Assembly (NCBI GenBank): GCA_047495785.1
Contig: JBLDXI010000074.1
Location: forward strand, 868,001 to 932,000
Direction: 5' to 3'
DNA: 64,000 bases
Origin: Lepidodermella squamata
Taxonomy: Eukaryota; Gastrotricha
This document shows, one piece after another, positions 51,064 to 63,443 of the stretch. The number at the start of each line of letters is the position of its first letter. The stretch's first letter is position 1. A program made the position numbers and the translations under genes. The notes beneath the pieces are model-generated. The model was not told the origin of the DNA, made no database searches, and saw only the letters and a program-made list of their open reading frames with translations.

Positions 51064-51824
51064 TTAGGCGAATAGGTATTTTCGACACAGCACCTCGTAT
51101 TGCTTGATGGGAATTTCCTTTCCACCATAAGGCATGTACATACAGCCGTGAGACGGGTGAACCTGAAATACATGAAATACGTTACTTCAGCCGAATGCCG
51201 AATAGATTTTCAAAATTTCGATAAAAAGAAGCATTTTAGGCTAGAGTCAGGAAGATGAAGAGCCCCTTCACAATGTTTGCTAAGTTTGAGCGTCCGCCCC
51301 ACTGAATTATCCTCAAGTATTGGCAGTATATCTCACCTTGCCTCCGTGCAATCCGCAAGGCTCATCCGGCGGTGATGCTCTCCCAATGTACAGCGGTTCG
51401 TTGGTACTCAGAGTTCGACCAGCTTCAACAGCTCCTTTCATTACGAATTCTCATAACCTGAATCATTCGCTGGTCAGTATGTTACCTATTGGTACCATGC
51501 CATCGCAAGCCCGGACCCATTCGAGATGGCAGTTGCCAGCGTTTACCAAAACTTCGTAATTTTTCTCGCCTCGCTCCTTCAAGCCACAACCGACATAGCA
51601 GCAGCCATGTGAGGGCACAACTTTACCCGGGCACAGATCTCCACACATTTTCGCCCGCCCGACAAACATGACTTCGCCGTTCTGCTGGCTACGGCCGATT
51701 TCGACCGCGTTTGGCGGGATCAGACCGTTGTAGGCCGGTCTCCAGCAGGGTTCGTCTTGTCTAAATAAAAATAAATGAGACTATCTGTTGAATTGCAAAA
51801 TGCATCAGCGAACCTTCTTGCCAT
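51064..51824 (-). CDS. DM9 (DUF3421) repeat protein 9
   Basis: Exons 51824-51814 (11 bases, MAR plus two, donor GTTCGC), 51760-51486, 51434-51337 and 51162-51064; 483 bases, 160 residues. Unit one: CWRPAYNGLIPPNAVEIG, VMFVGRAKMCGDLCPG, VPSHGCCYVGCGLKE, YEVLVNAG. Unit two: LEWVRACDGMVPIG, GAVEAGRTL, PLYIGRASPPDEPC, GGKVHPSHGCMYMPYGGKE, YEVLCRKYLFA. It stands alone, 23 kb from the main cluster but on the same strand, and its ends match DM9 protein 8. Cysteines are more numerous than in the other copies. Confidence 0.85.
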
Positions 51825-52296
51825 GTTTGGAAATTAAACTTTTGAAGTCGAAATGAATTGACTGCTCGCTGTCTTTAACAAGATTTTTATACTCCGCTCG
51901 AGTGAATAATCTCTCATTAGTGAAAAGATCGGCACCTCATCGGTATGCCACGTATGAATTTCCATTGTTTACCTAGCGGGTGGTTTAGCCGACTATAGGC
52001 GAAGGGTAAGGACGATGTGATTCACTGAGTTGAATAATTCGTGTGTAGTTTCTCTGCCTAACACACTATAGTTTCATAATAGCCGCGGTTTTAAATGATT
52101 CACTAAGAGCTAACATTTTGGTGGTAGATTTCAATTATTATTATATGAAACGAGAAGGGATGCACATTCTCGGAATCCACGGCAATTTATTGTTCATATT
52201 TGTCTTTATAGTTGAATATATTTCAAGAAACGAAGATGAAATAGGAACATCCTTCTTTATTTCGAAAATCAATTAGGCACTGGTAACGGGTAACGG
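51825..52296. other. Intergenic; no gene seen
   Basis: No exon recognised. Downstream flank of the interrupted cysteine-rich gene. Confidence 0.4.
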
Positions 52297-53811
52297 CTAT
52301 CCAAAAACACTTGGTTTGGTGAAACATTCGTCGGGTGTTATGAAGCAGGGAGGGGATCGTTTGCAGCAAGTAAAGCTGATTTTTAGCTCACCACTTTCCT
52401 GTTCTCTGATCAAGCCATAGACAGTAGAGATCAAAATCCAAAATCCAGACGAGGCCCGGGTTAACCCGGGTTTGACCGCGGTTAACCGAATTAACCGTTA
52501 TATATTTGAAAATTCTGAAAAATCGATCAAAATCGAAAATCGATTATCGATATTCGGCTGCACTCCGGCTTCATTCGGTATACAGGATGAAAAAATGGAT
52601 TGAAAATTCGGAATCAGCATAAATAATTACCCTAGAACCGACTTGCAACATTTCAGAGAGCGAATGGTAGGGAATATAAATCATGGTATCTTGTTTTACT
52701 TTCGTTTTTCACTTCCGGTATCCTTTCCAATTTCTTTAAAACCTAATTTTGAAAACCAAGATGAAAGCGGCTTCTTTTCCTTAGAAATCTCCCATAAAAC
52801 CCCCGTGGGGGTAAAACTTTGACGCAGATCACGCTCGTGAAAGCAGAATTTCAATATCACACACCGTGTTCGAGATAGTAATTAGGTTTATTGCCATAAT
52901 TGCTGTAATAAAATAATAAAATTTTCAGTGGTAAATATTTTTTTAAATAACAATATCTAGGGTAGAGTTTTGCGCTGATTTCAAATCTGAACTCAGAATT
53001 GATCTAAATGTCAAGGGCTATTTTCTATGATTCATTTTCTAAATCAGAATATTAGTTGATTTTTTCGGAAAAAAATAAGTTATTTCCATTTTTTAAGTGA
53101 TTTCCTTGAAGAACAATAACTAAATTCTTTCTGTCATAATGCTACTCATCCATTAATAACAATTACAATAATTTACATTGAGTATAGTTATGAATGCGCA
53201 CGATGATGACCCCAGAAGCCAGAAGATTCAGTAATTCAAATATATAAAGCATAATTCCCGGTTTTTTCGGTTAACCGCCGGGTTCGACCACGACGGCCCG
53301 GCCCGCCGCGGGTTTAACCGGCCCGGTGGTTAACCGCGGGCCTCCGGTTAAATTTTTAACCGCGGCATCTCTAATAGACAGGTCGCCGACACACGAAGCT
53401 GCCTGCGCCTCCGGACCTTGACCGGCAGCATACTCGTTTCGACTCAGCGCAATCCGCATGGCTTCGGCAAAGTCTTTGCTTCTTGCTAAAATCACGACCT
53501 GTCTCAGTAGCTGCGTCCTGTTCTCCTTCATCGTCGGTAGCCGGCAGTGTGACTATGGCCTCGTCGCCACACATAGGACCGCCAGCCATCGACATTGAAT
53601 CTTCGTCTTCATCTCCATCCTCTGCCCTGCCGACGCCACTTTTGAGATTTGGCAGAGCAAATTCGATCCACAAGGCATCCTGAAGACTGCGCTCAGCGTC
53701 AAGGTCAGCTCGCTCGTCAGCCGTCTGCGAATCTTCGTTGGTTATCAATCCTGCGGCTGAGTTTGCGAATACGATTGAAGCAGCTAGCAGTAGCAATAGT
53801 TTGGTCAACAT
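52297..53811 (-). pseudogene. Secreted cysteine-rich gene interrupted by a transposon
   Basis: Paralogue of the 6.2-kb gene. The 5' part (53811-53374) encodes a signal peptide (MLTKLLLLLAASIVFANSA), the DERADLDAERSLQDALW block, the SMSMAGGPMCGDE block and the first cysteine cluster (LCRSHADCAESKRVCCRS, FVCRRP). A 949-base element follows, and its first bases supply a TAG stop. On the far side, 52416-52297 continues in the same frame with GELKISFTCCKRSPPCF, matching GELTVRFSCCNRRPPCF of the intact paralogue, to a natural stop. As it stands only a truncated 146-residue product lacking the last cysteine cluster can be made, unless the element is spliced out. Confidence 0.85.
52425..53373. mobile_element. 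hAT-like element in the cysteine-rich gene
   Basis: 949 bases. The left end is TAGAGATC; the right end (complement) is TAGAGATGCCGCGG. Flanked by the perfect 8-base duplication ATAGACAG (52417-52424, 53374-53381). GC-rich GGTTAACCGCGG blocks lie inside both ends and the middle is AT-rich. Non-coding. The perfect duplication argues for recent insertion. Confidence 0.9.
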
Positions 53812-54599
53812 TTTGCTTCACACAAATTGACTGTATTAGGTTTTCAGGAATATTCTTTTACAAGTTCGAAACACAGGGTAACACGTGTAAATACAAATAC
53901 GTTATGTTGCAATCCGTGACAGCTCAAAGATGACCACCTGATTCATTGACTGATTGAAGGCAGCTGTAACCGCATGCACGCATGCCAGTGGCTCAACATT
54001 ATCATCTTCTTCGAGTTCATTTAGATTACCAGTGCTCTATTTTCGTAATCTTATGCTATATCAAGCCATTTTTCATTGGAGAAAACAGTCGGATGGTTAA
54101 CTTGAGGTGATCGTAATTGCTGCAGCTTCTTCGGAATACTACAGCCGATAGCTAGTTTTTAAAATGTGAAAGTTGGCGATAAAATAATTATAAATTAAGA
54201 AAATCAATAATTTCCTGGTTTTCAACATAATTTTTGCTTGTGTCCCGTTTGGCATTTCGTTAGAGCAGCAGTGCTGAATATCTTTCTGAAAGCTGAATAT
54301 TTCACTCCGCAACCACTCACGTTCTACCTTAATATAATTACAATATGAATGTGCACAAGTATCAGCCAAGCTGTTGTAGGCCGAAATGATTATACATCTC
54401 CGGTGTAAATGTCCGACGATTAAAGTGAAGCCAGATTTTTAGTTGAGCCTTGCTTCATTCCATGATGCACAGGTGTGAAAGAAATTCTGGATTTTTATGA
54501 CTTGGAGCGTGGGTGGGAAAGGATGCGGATCAGCGTTTTGGAGAAGCTACATTCATCATTCGCTGAAAAACTACTCCGTGTATTAACAAGTATTATTTC
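53812..54599. other. Divergent intergenic gap
   Basis: Between the minus-strand cysteine-rich gene and the plus-strand PLAC8 gene 2. No feature recognised. Confidence 0.4.
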
Positions 54600-55284
54600 A
54601 TGGCGGCTGTTTATTATCCGAGCAGTTCGTTTGGCGAGCAGAATCCTAATGTAACTAATTCGAATTCTACTTCATCGGCTCCTTCAGTTGTTGTAATCAA
54701 CACCCAGCCTAATGCTGCAAATATTCAACAGGTAAATTGGAATAATTGGAATTGGAAAAATAGTAAACACGCCAGTAAATTTCAAATGTATTCCTAATCT
54801 CTAATTTGAATGAAAAATTCCGAATATAATCTGAATTTACTAATTGAATGCAGACGCTATCTTGATTTGCTGCAAACTTTTTAAATTAAATGAATTTTTT
54901 CCATGGATTTAGCCGCATTTTGTGCGCCAATCGCCTGAGCACTACTACGTCAGCCTGTGTAGCATTTGTCACAGCCCGAGCAATCTTCTGCTTCACTGTC
55001 TGTTCCCGTTCTGTTCGCTGTCCAAGATGACCAGTCGCCTGAATGAAAACTGCTGCTACCCGTACTTTTGGGGCTGCCTGCCGCTGAGTGTTCGATTCCG
55101 CACGCTGACTGGAATTCGCCAATCTATGTGCGACGAAGCGTTCACGTTCTTTCTGTGCCCATGGTAAGTGGCGTTTTCAGTTACTTATTGTCTACAATGT
55201 CTCTGAATTTTCACGTATAGTTGCGCTCAATTACGGCTGATCAACGAAATGGAGGAGCGCGATTTTCAAATGCATCGGGCTTGA
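54600..55284 (+). CDS. PLAC8-family cysteine-rich protein 2
   Basis: Exons 54600-54731, 54913-55163 and 55221-55284; 447 bases, 148 residues. Exon 1 is a Ser/Asn-rich leader ending PSVVVINTQPNAANIQQ, like the VIYVQPVAQ end of PLAC8 protein 1. Exon 2 has the core: YVSLCSICHSPSNLLLHCLF, then RLNENCCYPYFWGCLPLSV and FRTLTGIRQSMCDEAFT. Exon 3 (64 bases) gives CAQLRLINEMEERDF. One of the two Cys-pairs before the RL motif, normally CPC, is changed to FPFCSLSK, so metal- or lipid-binding geometry may differ from the sister proteins. Confidence 0.85.
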
Positions 55285-56365
55285 TTCGAATGAAAAAGAG
55301 AAGAAAAAACTTGAAAAATCTCTTCCAATGATCATCATTCATTTTCGCTCTGCTTATAGTGATTAAATGCAGCGAAACCTCTAACATTTTAAAAGATCTT
55401 AATTTGTGAATAGCAGTGATAGCATTGTAGCACCGCACCATGAGTTCAGCAGTAGCAGAACTATTATTTGCACTGGCAACTGCGAGCTCAGTACCACTAA
55501 TGTAATTATCAGTAATTGTTGATTAAATGCCGCGTGCATCTTCCGACTTCCGACCTTGATTGGCGCTAACAAACGACGGATCAGACACAGAATATTGGAA
55601 AATCGTTCATCCATAATAGGAGACACAAAATAAACTCAGATAAATATTACAACTACTAAGCTATACACAAAGTGCAATGTATAGGTATCAATCGCGGTTA
55701 CATATTTACTTAATGTCTCGCTCAAAATTGGTGACATTGACAGCGAAAGCGGGGGACACAACTTAATATCCGCTTGGCCTTGTTTTGCGCGCGCGCGCAA
55801 GTCAATTAAATGAGAGCGCGGGCGAGCGCGCGCGCATATATAGAGATTTTATGTACAGCCAGCACTCAATCAATTTGAGCACATCATATCGCACCCTTAA
55901 TATACCATTGCGACGGATCTTGTTAAATGAGCCAAAGTTAAGTGCTCTTCGATTTCACGCGCCGGTCATTTAATCCAATTTGCTGCCAAGTGGCTTGTTC
56001 GCGTTTTACTGTAATAACTAGAATATCCTGGCTTAAGAACTGTTGTAAATAAACAGATCAGTCATTTTTTGGCACATCGTTGTTAGTTTTGCTTCAGTAT
56101 TTTTGAGAAAAATTCAAGCTGTCTCATGAGAAAGTAATTTTCGATAAATTATATAAACGAGATCAAGAGTACAAGTAACGATTCCATTCCATAATATAAA
56201 AATGACAATCATCCTAATTCTCGACTGGGTTTTGCTTCATTTTTAACAACTTTGCACCAAAGTTTGGTTAAATATTTGAATACGCTAACGAGTGAACGAC
56301 CCGATATGCTTAAACTCAAATCTTCCACTTCCCAACTTCAATAACGAGTTTCAATTATTTTTAGC
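55285..56365. other. Intergenic; GC-alternating run
   Basis: No gene. GCGCGCGCGC tracts flank a short AT segment at 55787-55845, like the outer parts of the foldback elements, but inverted arms were not resolved. Confidence 0.4.
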
Positions 56366-59300
56366 ATGATTGTTCTCATTTCACTTATTTTGTCAATTTC
56401 GGTGAGTTTTCAAGTCAATGGCATTCTGGACGAGGACTACCCCTTACCTGGATTTCCTCATCAACATTTCGCTAATCCGGGCATGAGCGTGAATATTTCT
56501 GCATCGATACCTCAAGCTCCACTGGTATTCACTCTCGGTATTGTGCTCACTAATCCGCAAATGACTGAGGCGTCGATTCGACAAGTTTTGAGTGCTGTGG
56601 AACAGAGGGAGACGAGTATTGTCCCCCTCGTAGCGCCTTACTTCACCCCGCATGGATCGCCAATTCTGCCACAAAGAGCTACTCACATTAATTACCGCCT
56701 TCAAGTAAATTTCCAAAACCGAATTCTAAAATTATTCGCGGCATTTTCTGCCTGTGATCTCCGTTGTATTCTGGAGTTATCTTTTTACATTTTATTCAAT
56801 TTCAGGTAAATCCCGTCAATACTCATAACATGGGGCTGAATCGGCTTCTTAAGACCCTCTTCTGCTCCAAGGCCTCTCAAGGCACAAATGCTTTATTCAT
56901 CCTGGTCGATAAATCGTCAACGCGCCATAACCAAGGCGCCCAACTCACGAATATGCTGGCAACGTTGGCTCAAAACATTGGACTGCCTATGATAGCGTGG
57001 TCCTCGTCTGCGTCAGGCTTGAGGGGTCTTCAAACATCGCCATCGGAAGAGCAAGATAGTAATATGGATACTTTACTACTAGCCCCAGCTATAAGAAGCC
57101 AAGCTAGAGCAATTTACTCGTTCTTGAAGCAATACCATGGAGACAGAAAGGTAAACATTGGAACTCTTCCCTTCTTATTTTTAGTTATTAAAATCTCCTT
57201 CAGGTAACTGTTATTGCCTCAGTTCGTACTCCGGGCTATGAAACCTTCGTCAATGAAATTCGAGCTACTTCAGATATCGAAGACAAACGGGAATCGATTT
57301 TCGAGTTCGACGCGCATCAGTATCACATGTCTTCGAGGATCATCCAAATCTTGCTACTCGATGACGCGTTTGCTGAAAATATGAACCGAGAACTGGGTTC
57401 GATCCGAGACCATACTGAAACTAGAGCCTTCGTTGTCTTCGCTAATCAAGCAGATAGCGATAAAATTTTCGAGGAGGCTCATCATTTAGGTATATTAATC
57501 CCGGAATGGTTTCGTAAAATTGATTTTTTTCCTCAATATAATTTTAGGCATGACTTCGGCAGACTGGCTTTGGGTTCTCGGGAAACCGTCCCTGGGTGAT
57601 CAGGGTGAGCACTCGGTTATTCCTCTGAATTACGTCCCAGGGCTAGTCGCTGTGACTTACAATACCTCTTTGAGTGCTCAAATTGTTGCCCTGCGCAGTG
57701 CAGTTCAAATCTGGTCTGAAGGCTTTCAAAAATTTGCTCATCTAGCTAGGGCTACCAGCTTACAATCTTCGCCTCCCAAAGCCGTGAAATTAGCACCTGT
57801 AATTTCGTGCAATAATTCTGCTCAGGTAAGAAGAAATATTTCCTGGCACCTCCGGTATTGCATGTCCTTTTTAGGTGAAATGGCAAAATGGCCACTTATT
57901 CTACCGAGTTCTGAAGCATCGCCTAGCCAAGCTGATGAATAGCAGCCAATCGTCGGCAATTCAAGGCCTGAGTGATATCATCTTCTTAGATTTGCAGTTC
58001 AACCGCAGCTGGAAGAAAATCGGAGGTTGGTCATCGACCACTAACATGGCCAATATTGACGATTCGCGGTGGCTGCAAAGCTTCGAACAGCGGCAAAGAT
58101 ACGCTATGTCTCGTAAGTTTTGCTAGAGCTCAATTTCGCGTCTGTGAATAGCATTTCATGAGAAATTCGGTTGTAACCAATTTTTTCTAACAATAGCGTG
58201 GGGAACACCTACAGGTGAGTTGCATGAGGATTTTATAGAAGGGTAGAATTTTTGTTAACGGAATGCACCATCTGAATGGGTGTTTATAGCGAGAATTTGA
58301 TGTTTCTGTTTAGAATGCAATCCATAATCCATGACATCATTCATTTATTCAAGTTTTAATTTCAATCAGGTAAGAACAATGTTGTGAGAATAGCGACGCT
58401 AGAAGAGCCGCCCTATGTGCTCTATGAATTCCCCGACTCGAAAACAGGGGCCTGTGATCGAAAGGCGATCCCCTGTCGTTTGTCGCCCCTTGCATTCGTG
58501 AAAATGCCTGAAACTAAAGACGACGCCCATATGCATGTGCACATATCGACAGCGGCTGAAGACTCGATTCACAATCACCATCGTAACGGTTCAATGATGT
58601 GTTGCGCTGGATTTTCGATGGATCTACTCAAGCGATTATCTCATGACATTGGGTTCAATTTCGAGCTGTTCGAAGTTCGTGACCGAAAATGGGGTGCTTA
58701 CGATCAGGTGACAGGTGGCTGGAATGGCTTGGTTCAGGTATGTTGGACTTTAATCAGTTTATACGAAAAACCCCGTTTAAATAGCACCAAGATCATTTTA
58801 GAACCAGAAGAACCAAATTATAGAAAATTGTCCTTCTTTTATTTACTGACCGATCTCGATGTAAAAAAAAGCTTAATTAAAAACGTTCTCTGTTTGGGAA
58901 AGTTCTGGCGACCTCTTCATAGCTTGGTGGAGGTTCGTCCATACTTTCATTTATTGTTGCATTCTGCTGCGGCTGCTGTGAAATGGAAGCGCTAATAGAC
59001 TGCATAGCCACAATAGGACTTTCACATGCTGCCACTCTGTTAGCTGAAACCTGCCTCTGAATTCGCTGGTTTCTCATGATATTCCTGGCGTGAACTGCTT
59101 CAAAATAGGCGATTCTCTCGGCTTGTAATTGCGCTAGCCGAGCTTTGAGGGAAGCAGTTCTAGCCAGTGTTCGATTTTGTTTGCTGTTACTACTTGCTGC
59201 CGAGTCAGATGACCGCATTTCTTGACTAGGCGCGACTCGATAGTAGGCTTCTCCTTTTGATTTGCAATCGCCGTTCAAGCACTTGATAAGTAGCACCATA

Positions 59301-62058
59301 GCTATTAGCAGGACCAATCCAGCCAAGGGGCAGACAATATCGACGATCTCTTCAGGTGATAACCCGCTACTTTTTGCCCTAGAATCGGTAGTTGTAGCTA
59401 ATTTTAACAGGGCAGTTTTAGGTAGGGGTGAAATGCCACTAGAATCTGCATAGCCTTGCGGGGCTACGATGACAAACAACCTCCTTGATGCGGGAAACAT
59501 TTTCTCATAATAAAAGTAAGAAAAGCGGCAATGTGGACTCAAATTTTAACGGAAATACGAAAGGGACTATGTATCCAAAAATCGATATATCGTGAGTCGA
59601 GGATGGTTGCCATGGTCCCGGTTCCTTCGTCGGTGCAGATCCAGGAAAGGAAATAACAAAAATTTTGCTAATTTTATTGCGGGACAGAAAAGCAGAAAAC
59701 ATGAAAATTGATTGAAATTCGACTAGTGATTTCAAGAACACAACTAATTTTCGATTTTTACAGGTTCTTCTCGATGGAACAGCTGACATGGTGGTCACAT
59801 CTCTTAAGATTAATTCGGACAGAAGCAGTGTTATCGACTTCAGCGTGCCTTTCTACGAAACCGGGATAACAATATTAGTCAGAGTACGTGAAGGCATGGT
59901 ATCCGCAGTCGCTTTCCTCGAACCCTTTTCCAGAGATACGTGGCTTGTGGTTTTCTTCGGCTGCGTTAATGGCTTCGCTGTAATCATGTTCACGTTCGAG
60001 CTGGCCTACCATCGAATAACAGTCATCACCAAAAAAGAAGGGGACGATGGTAATAATTGAATCATTTCTTATCTGCTGATGCCTTTTGAAGTGAAGAAAA
60101 TAGTTAGAAAATAGAGAGACTTCACCTAAGATATACTCTAAAATGGATCCAGAGCTAAAAATAATGCATGTTTAGAGGATCTTGAGCTGCAAAGAAAATC
60201 TGATAAGCTGGAAACTTGCAAACCCCCTGGTAGGCAGTCATTTTTTCCTGCTAAAACAAACTTCAACTATGTTGCTATTCAGGGGTGATACAGATAGACT
60301 CATTCTCATTTCTTCTTCTTACAGCTAAGCGAATTTCTTTCGTGGAGTCCTTCTGGATTGTGTTAAACATGCTATTCAATGCAACTGCCAATGGGAAACA
60401 GCCGAAGAGCTCCAGGTAAACTTTATCACCCTTAAAACGGCCTGGTGCATCAATGAACCATGCAATATATGTGCAGCACAAGATTCATCACAGCTTTATG
60501 GGGACTAGTCTGCCTCATTCTAGTCGCATCCTTCATGGCTAACTTGGCAGCTTTCATGATAACGAAAGATGACTACCACGACTTTGCTGGGGTCGATGAC
60601 TACCGGGTAAGTTCAAGCCACAAATTAGAATGAAAAACTAATGCTTAATCTCTCAAAGCTCAAAAATCCCTATACGAAGAACCCGGCCTGGAGGTATGCG
60701 ACTATCCCATCCGGAGCTACAGAAACCATAATCCGAAGCAATTTCCCGGACATGTACGAGTACATGCGAGCATTCACCCGCCCGAACGCCGATTCGGGAG
60801 TCGACGCAGTTCGGAAGGGTGAACTAGATGCTTTCATCTACGACGCCTCCGTCCTCGAGTACAAAGTCGGGCGAGATAAAGACTGCGCGTTACGAACCGT
60901 CGGCAAATGGTACGCCCTGACTGGCTACGGCATCGCCCTGCCGAAAAACTCGAAATGGCTGCATGCCATCAACAAATACATTGTCGACTACCAGCGTTCT
61001 GGCTACCTGCAACATCTGGAGGAATACTGGCTGGCAAGTGCATGTAAAGAGCGACAGAAAAGTGACCTGCGGAAGAGTCACGCGCTGGGTATTGCCAATC
61101 TCAAGGCGGTTTTCATCATTCTGGCTGTCTGCATGGTTGGCTGTGCGATTTTTCTAGCGATTGAGCATCTCTTCATGCGGCATTGTAGGCGGCAACTGAG
61201 GAAGATCGATCGGTGCAACTTTTTCGCGGCAATGTCGCCGAAAATGGGAGCCGCTCTCAGTTTCACAGCAACTGTCGAACAGGTACATGCTCCTCTCTTT
61301 CAATTTCCACCCTCCAATTAATTGAAAATATCCAAGACGTAACAGTCAGTTCGCGTTTCATTGATCCAAATTATTTCAGTCATCTTCAAAATTTCTCCTA
61401 AAAACGATCACGTTCGATTTTTTTACGAAAATCGATAAATTCGAGAATTAAGTAATGAAATTCGTTGTTTTATCAATATTTTGGCGTTGTCTAGCCTCGA
61501 AGAGAGCTCATCTTCAAGCACGTAGAAAACGCGTTCGTGCTCACTGATCACCCGCCCACTCCGTCAGAGGTAAAAATCGGCAAAAACCCATTCTAAAATG
61601 CATCCGCTTATTCACTCTACCGCTTTCGCTTTGCTTTTTAAAAAATTTCGATGTTCCCTAAATTTATTGTTGTTCCCTTTGGTTTTTCACAGGCTTTGTT
61701 GGAGAGACAGCGAACCCATAGTAAAGCAAGTCGGCATCGAAGTCAGCTTCATGGCAGCGGCAGCAGTTTATCGGCTAATCGTCCGTTGGAACGACTTATA
61801 TTCTCAACCAATAGCAATACCACAAGTTACTTGACAAATCGCGGTCAATCCCAATTGAGACAAAGTCAGCGAATGCGGCAAACAAAGAGCGGCATTGATT
61901 TCGGCGAGACATCCCGGCTTCAAAATCAAGTCCGGAAAAGCGTTATAGTCGTTAATTTGACTCACTCGCAATCGACGCCATTCGTAAATCGCCGAGCGGC
62001 TGGGGTCAACGATGACGATAATTACGTTATAGATGACGTATTGTTAAATTTACGTTAA
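56366..62058 (+). CDS. NMDA-type ionotropic glutamate receptor, GluN2-like
   Basis: Thirteen exons: 56366-56704, 56806-57150, 57204-57489, 57548-57825, 57875-58112, 58197-58214 (18-base microexon), 58370-58737, 59764-60049, 60325-60415, 60477-60606, 60659-61282, 61495-61569, 61693-62058; 3444 bases, 1147 residues, all in phase. Signal peptide (MIVLISLILSISVSF) and amino-terminal domain to about residue 495. S1 starts VVRIATLEEPPYVLYE. M1 is near 685-705. The pore loop WIVLNMLFNATANGK keeps an Asn at the selectivity site. M3 is near 756-779 with SFMANLAAFM. S2 contains LDAFIYDASVLEY, the GluN2-type Asp. M4 is near 945-970. The cytoplasmic tail is basic and short for GluN2, without a C-terminal PDZ-ligand motif. 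Forms cation channels with GluN1 at synapses (family knowledge). Confidence 0.92.
58877..59500 (-). CDS. Single-pass membrane protein nested in the receptor intron
   Basis: A 207-codon frame from the ATG at 59500 lies wholly in intron 7 of the receptor gene, opposite strand. A short lumenal part begins FPASRRLFVIVAPQGYA. One membrane helix is near residues 55-75 (IVCPLAGLVLLIAMVLLIKCL region). The cytoplasmic part follows: Ser-rich, then a helical segment (ASLKARLAQLQAERIAYFEA) and a PPPSYEEVA motif near the end, a PY motif that recruits WW-domain ubiquitin ligases or adaptors (established for PPxY). Type I topology is inferred; the first residues may or may not act as a signal. No family recognised. 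An intronless nested gene could be a retrocopy. Confidence 0.65.
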   Translation of the reverse strand: MFPASRRLFVIVAPQGYADSSGISPLPKTALLKLATTTDSRAKSSGLSPEEIVDIVCPLAGLVLLIAMVLLIKCLNGDCKSKGEAYYRVAPSQEMRSSDSAASSNSKQNRTLARTASLKARLAQLQAERIAYFEAVHARNIMRNQRIQRQVSANRVAACESPIVAMQSISASISQQPQQNATINESMDEPPPSYEEVARTFPNRERF

Positions 62059-62479
62059 TTTTATTGTATTGCCAAATAGCGGAATAAAATGAGGATGACT
62101 CAGACTGGTTTTATTACCCTAGGTCGTGTGATCATGATTATTCTTATTATTGGCCGTTTTTATTCGCGAACTCAGCAGTTTTGATGATGAACACAAGTCA
62201 AAAGCAGCGCGCGTGCGTTGCGCAACCGAGTGGGGTCAAATGAGCGCTGAAAATAGCCATTGAGTGCGCATTACTCAATATGACGGCGGTTCGAGTGCCA
62301 ACAACTGCTCGCATATCAACAAACGCTATAATAGCTGTGTAATTTGACAGACAGGCTACAACATCAAACCCAGCGTCAAATTAACCGCGCGCTCACCAGT
62401 ATCGTATTCACGTTGATCCTCATTTTCTTCATTTCATACTCACTATCAATTTTTTCGGATTTAATCTATACGGAGGCAA
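62059..62479. other. Intergenic; upstream of PLAC8 gene 3
   Basis: Contains GC-alternating GCGCGCGTGCGTTGCGC near 62200; no exon seen. Confidence 0.4.
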
Positions 62480-63443
62480 ATGTTGCCGCACCCTCAGCCT
62501 GGTCAGTGCTACCACCAGTACCACGTTCTCTCGATGAAGGACGCGCCTTTCAGCGGCGATGTGGGCATCTTCGATGAAATCGAGCAAATGTCACTGCCGC
62601 GGCTTATCACCGTCATCAAACAACCGCAAAAAGTTATTTTTTTTTCAACACTTTTAATTAAGGTGGATTAAGGATCAAATTCTAAGTGTGCAACAACCTT
62701 TCTGCGTTCGTTCAATTTTTTCCAATTTTTCGAATGTTCAGGACAAAAAACAACATTTTCCTGAATTCATCTCGAGTTAGGAAAAAAAGATTACCTAGCA
62801 TCACAGGATATGAATCACCTCATTTTTCTACCTGATCATGTTATTTGGAAATCTATAGAAACAATTATTTAATAAAAGAGCTCTTTATTGTTTTGAATTT
62901 CAAATTTTAAGAAATCAATTTCATCACATAAGAAAATCGGCAGCGCATTATCACTTTGCCTAAAATTGGAAAAATAGTAGGAAAAAACTAGGAAAGACTT
63001 CTGTTTTTTTTCAATTTTTCATTATTTTTTTGTTTTTTTTTTACCGCAAATAGTTTTCCGGCAAAGATGTGAGCGCGAAAATCGAAGATGATTACCTGGT
63101 GGGCGGTCTCTGTTCGAGCTGTCTCGATCACAGTTCAACGTCCGATCTCGCACTCGCTCTCTTCTGCCCTTGTATTTTATCTTGTCGGGCCGCTCGTCGC
63201 CTCGACGAAAACTGCTGTCTCCCCCTTCTCACCTGCGGACCTTACCCTCTCAGCGTTCGATTTCGAACCCTGGTCGGTATCAATCACGACATGTGCGACG
63301 AAGCTTGTCAATTCTGCTGCTGTCCTCAGTAAGAAAAATTCGTAAAATTACTCGTAAAATTATTTCTAATTTTTTTTAGACTGGCGATTTTACGTCTCAT
63401 CAATGAAATGAATAAGCGGAATTTTTCTATGGAACGGAGTTGA
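62480..63443 (+). CDS. PLAC8-family cysteine-rich protein 3
   Basis: Exons 62480-62662, 63054-63328 and 63380-63443; 522 bases, 173 residues, almost the length of PLAC8 protein 1. Exon 1 encodes a leader with PQPGQCYHQYHVLSMKD and ends VIKQPQK then a hydrophobic run; its donor (AAG then GTGGAT) is not strong, so the exact end is uncertain. Exon 2: LCSSCLDHSS, LFCPCILSCRAARRLDENCC, VRFRTLVGINHDMCDEAC. Exon 3 (64 bases): LAILRLINEMNKRNF. All key Cys pairs are kept. Confidence 0.8.

Noticed and set aside
58877-59542. Extended start of the nested gene (upstream of 59500)
   Set aside because: The longer frame begins with TTG; the first ATG is at 59500.
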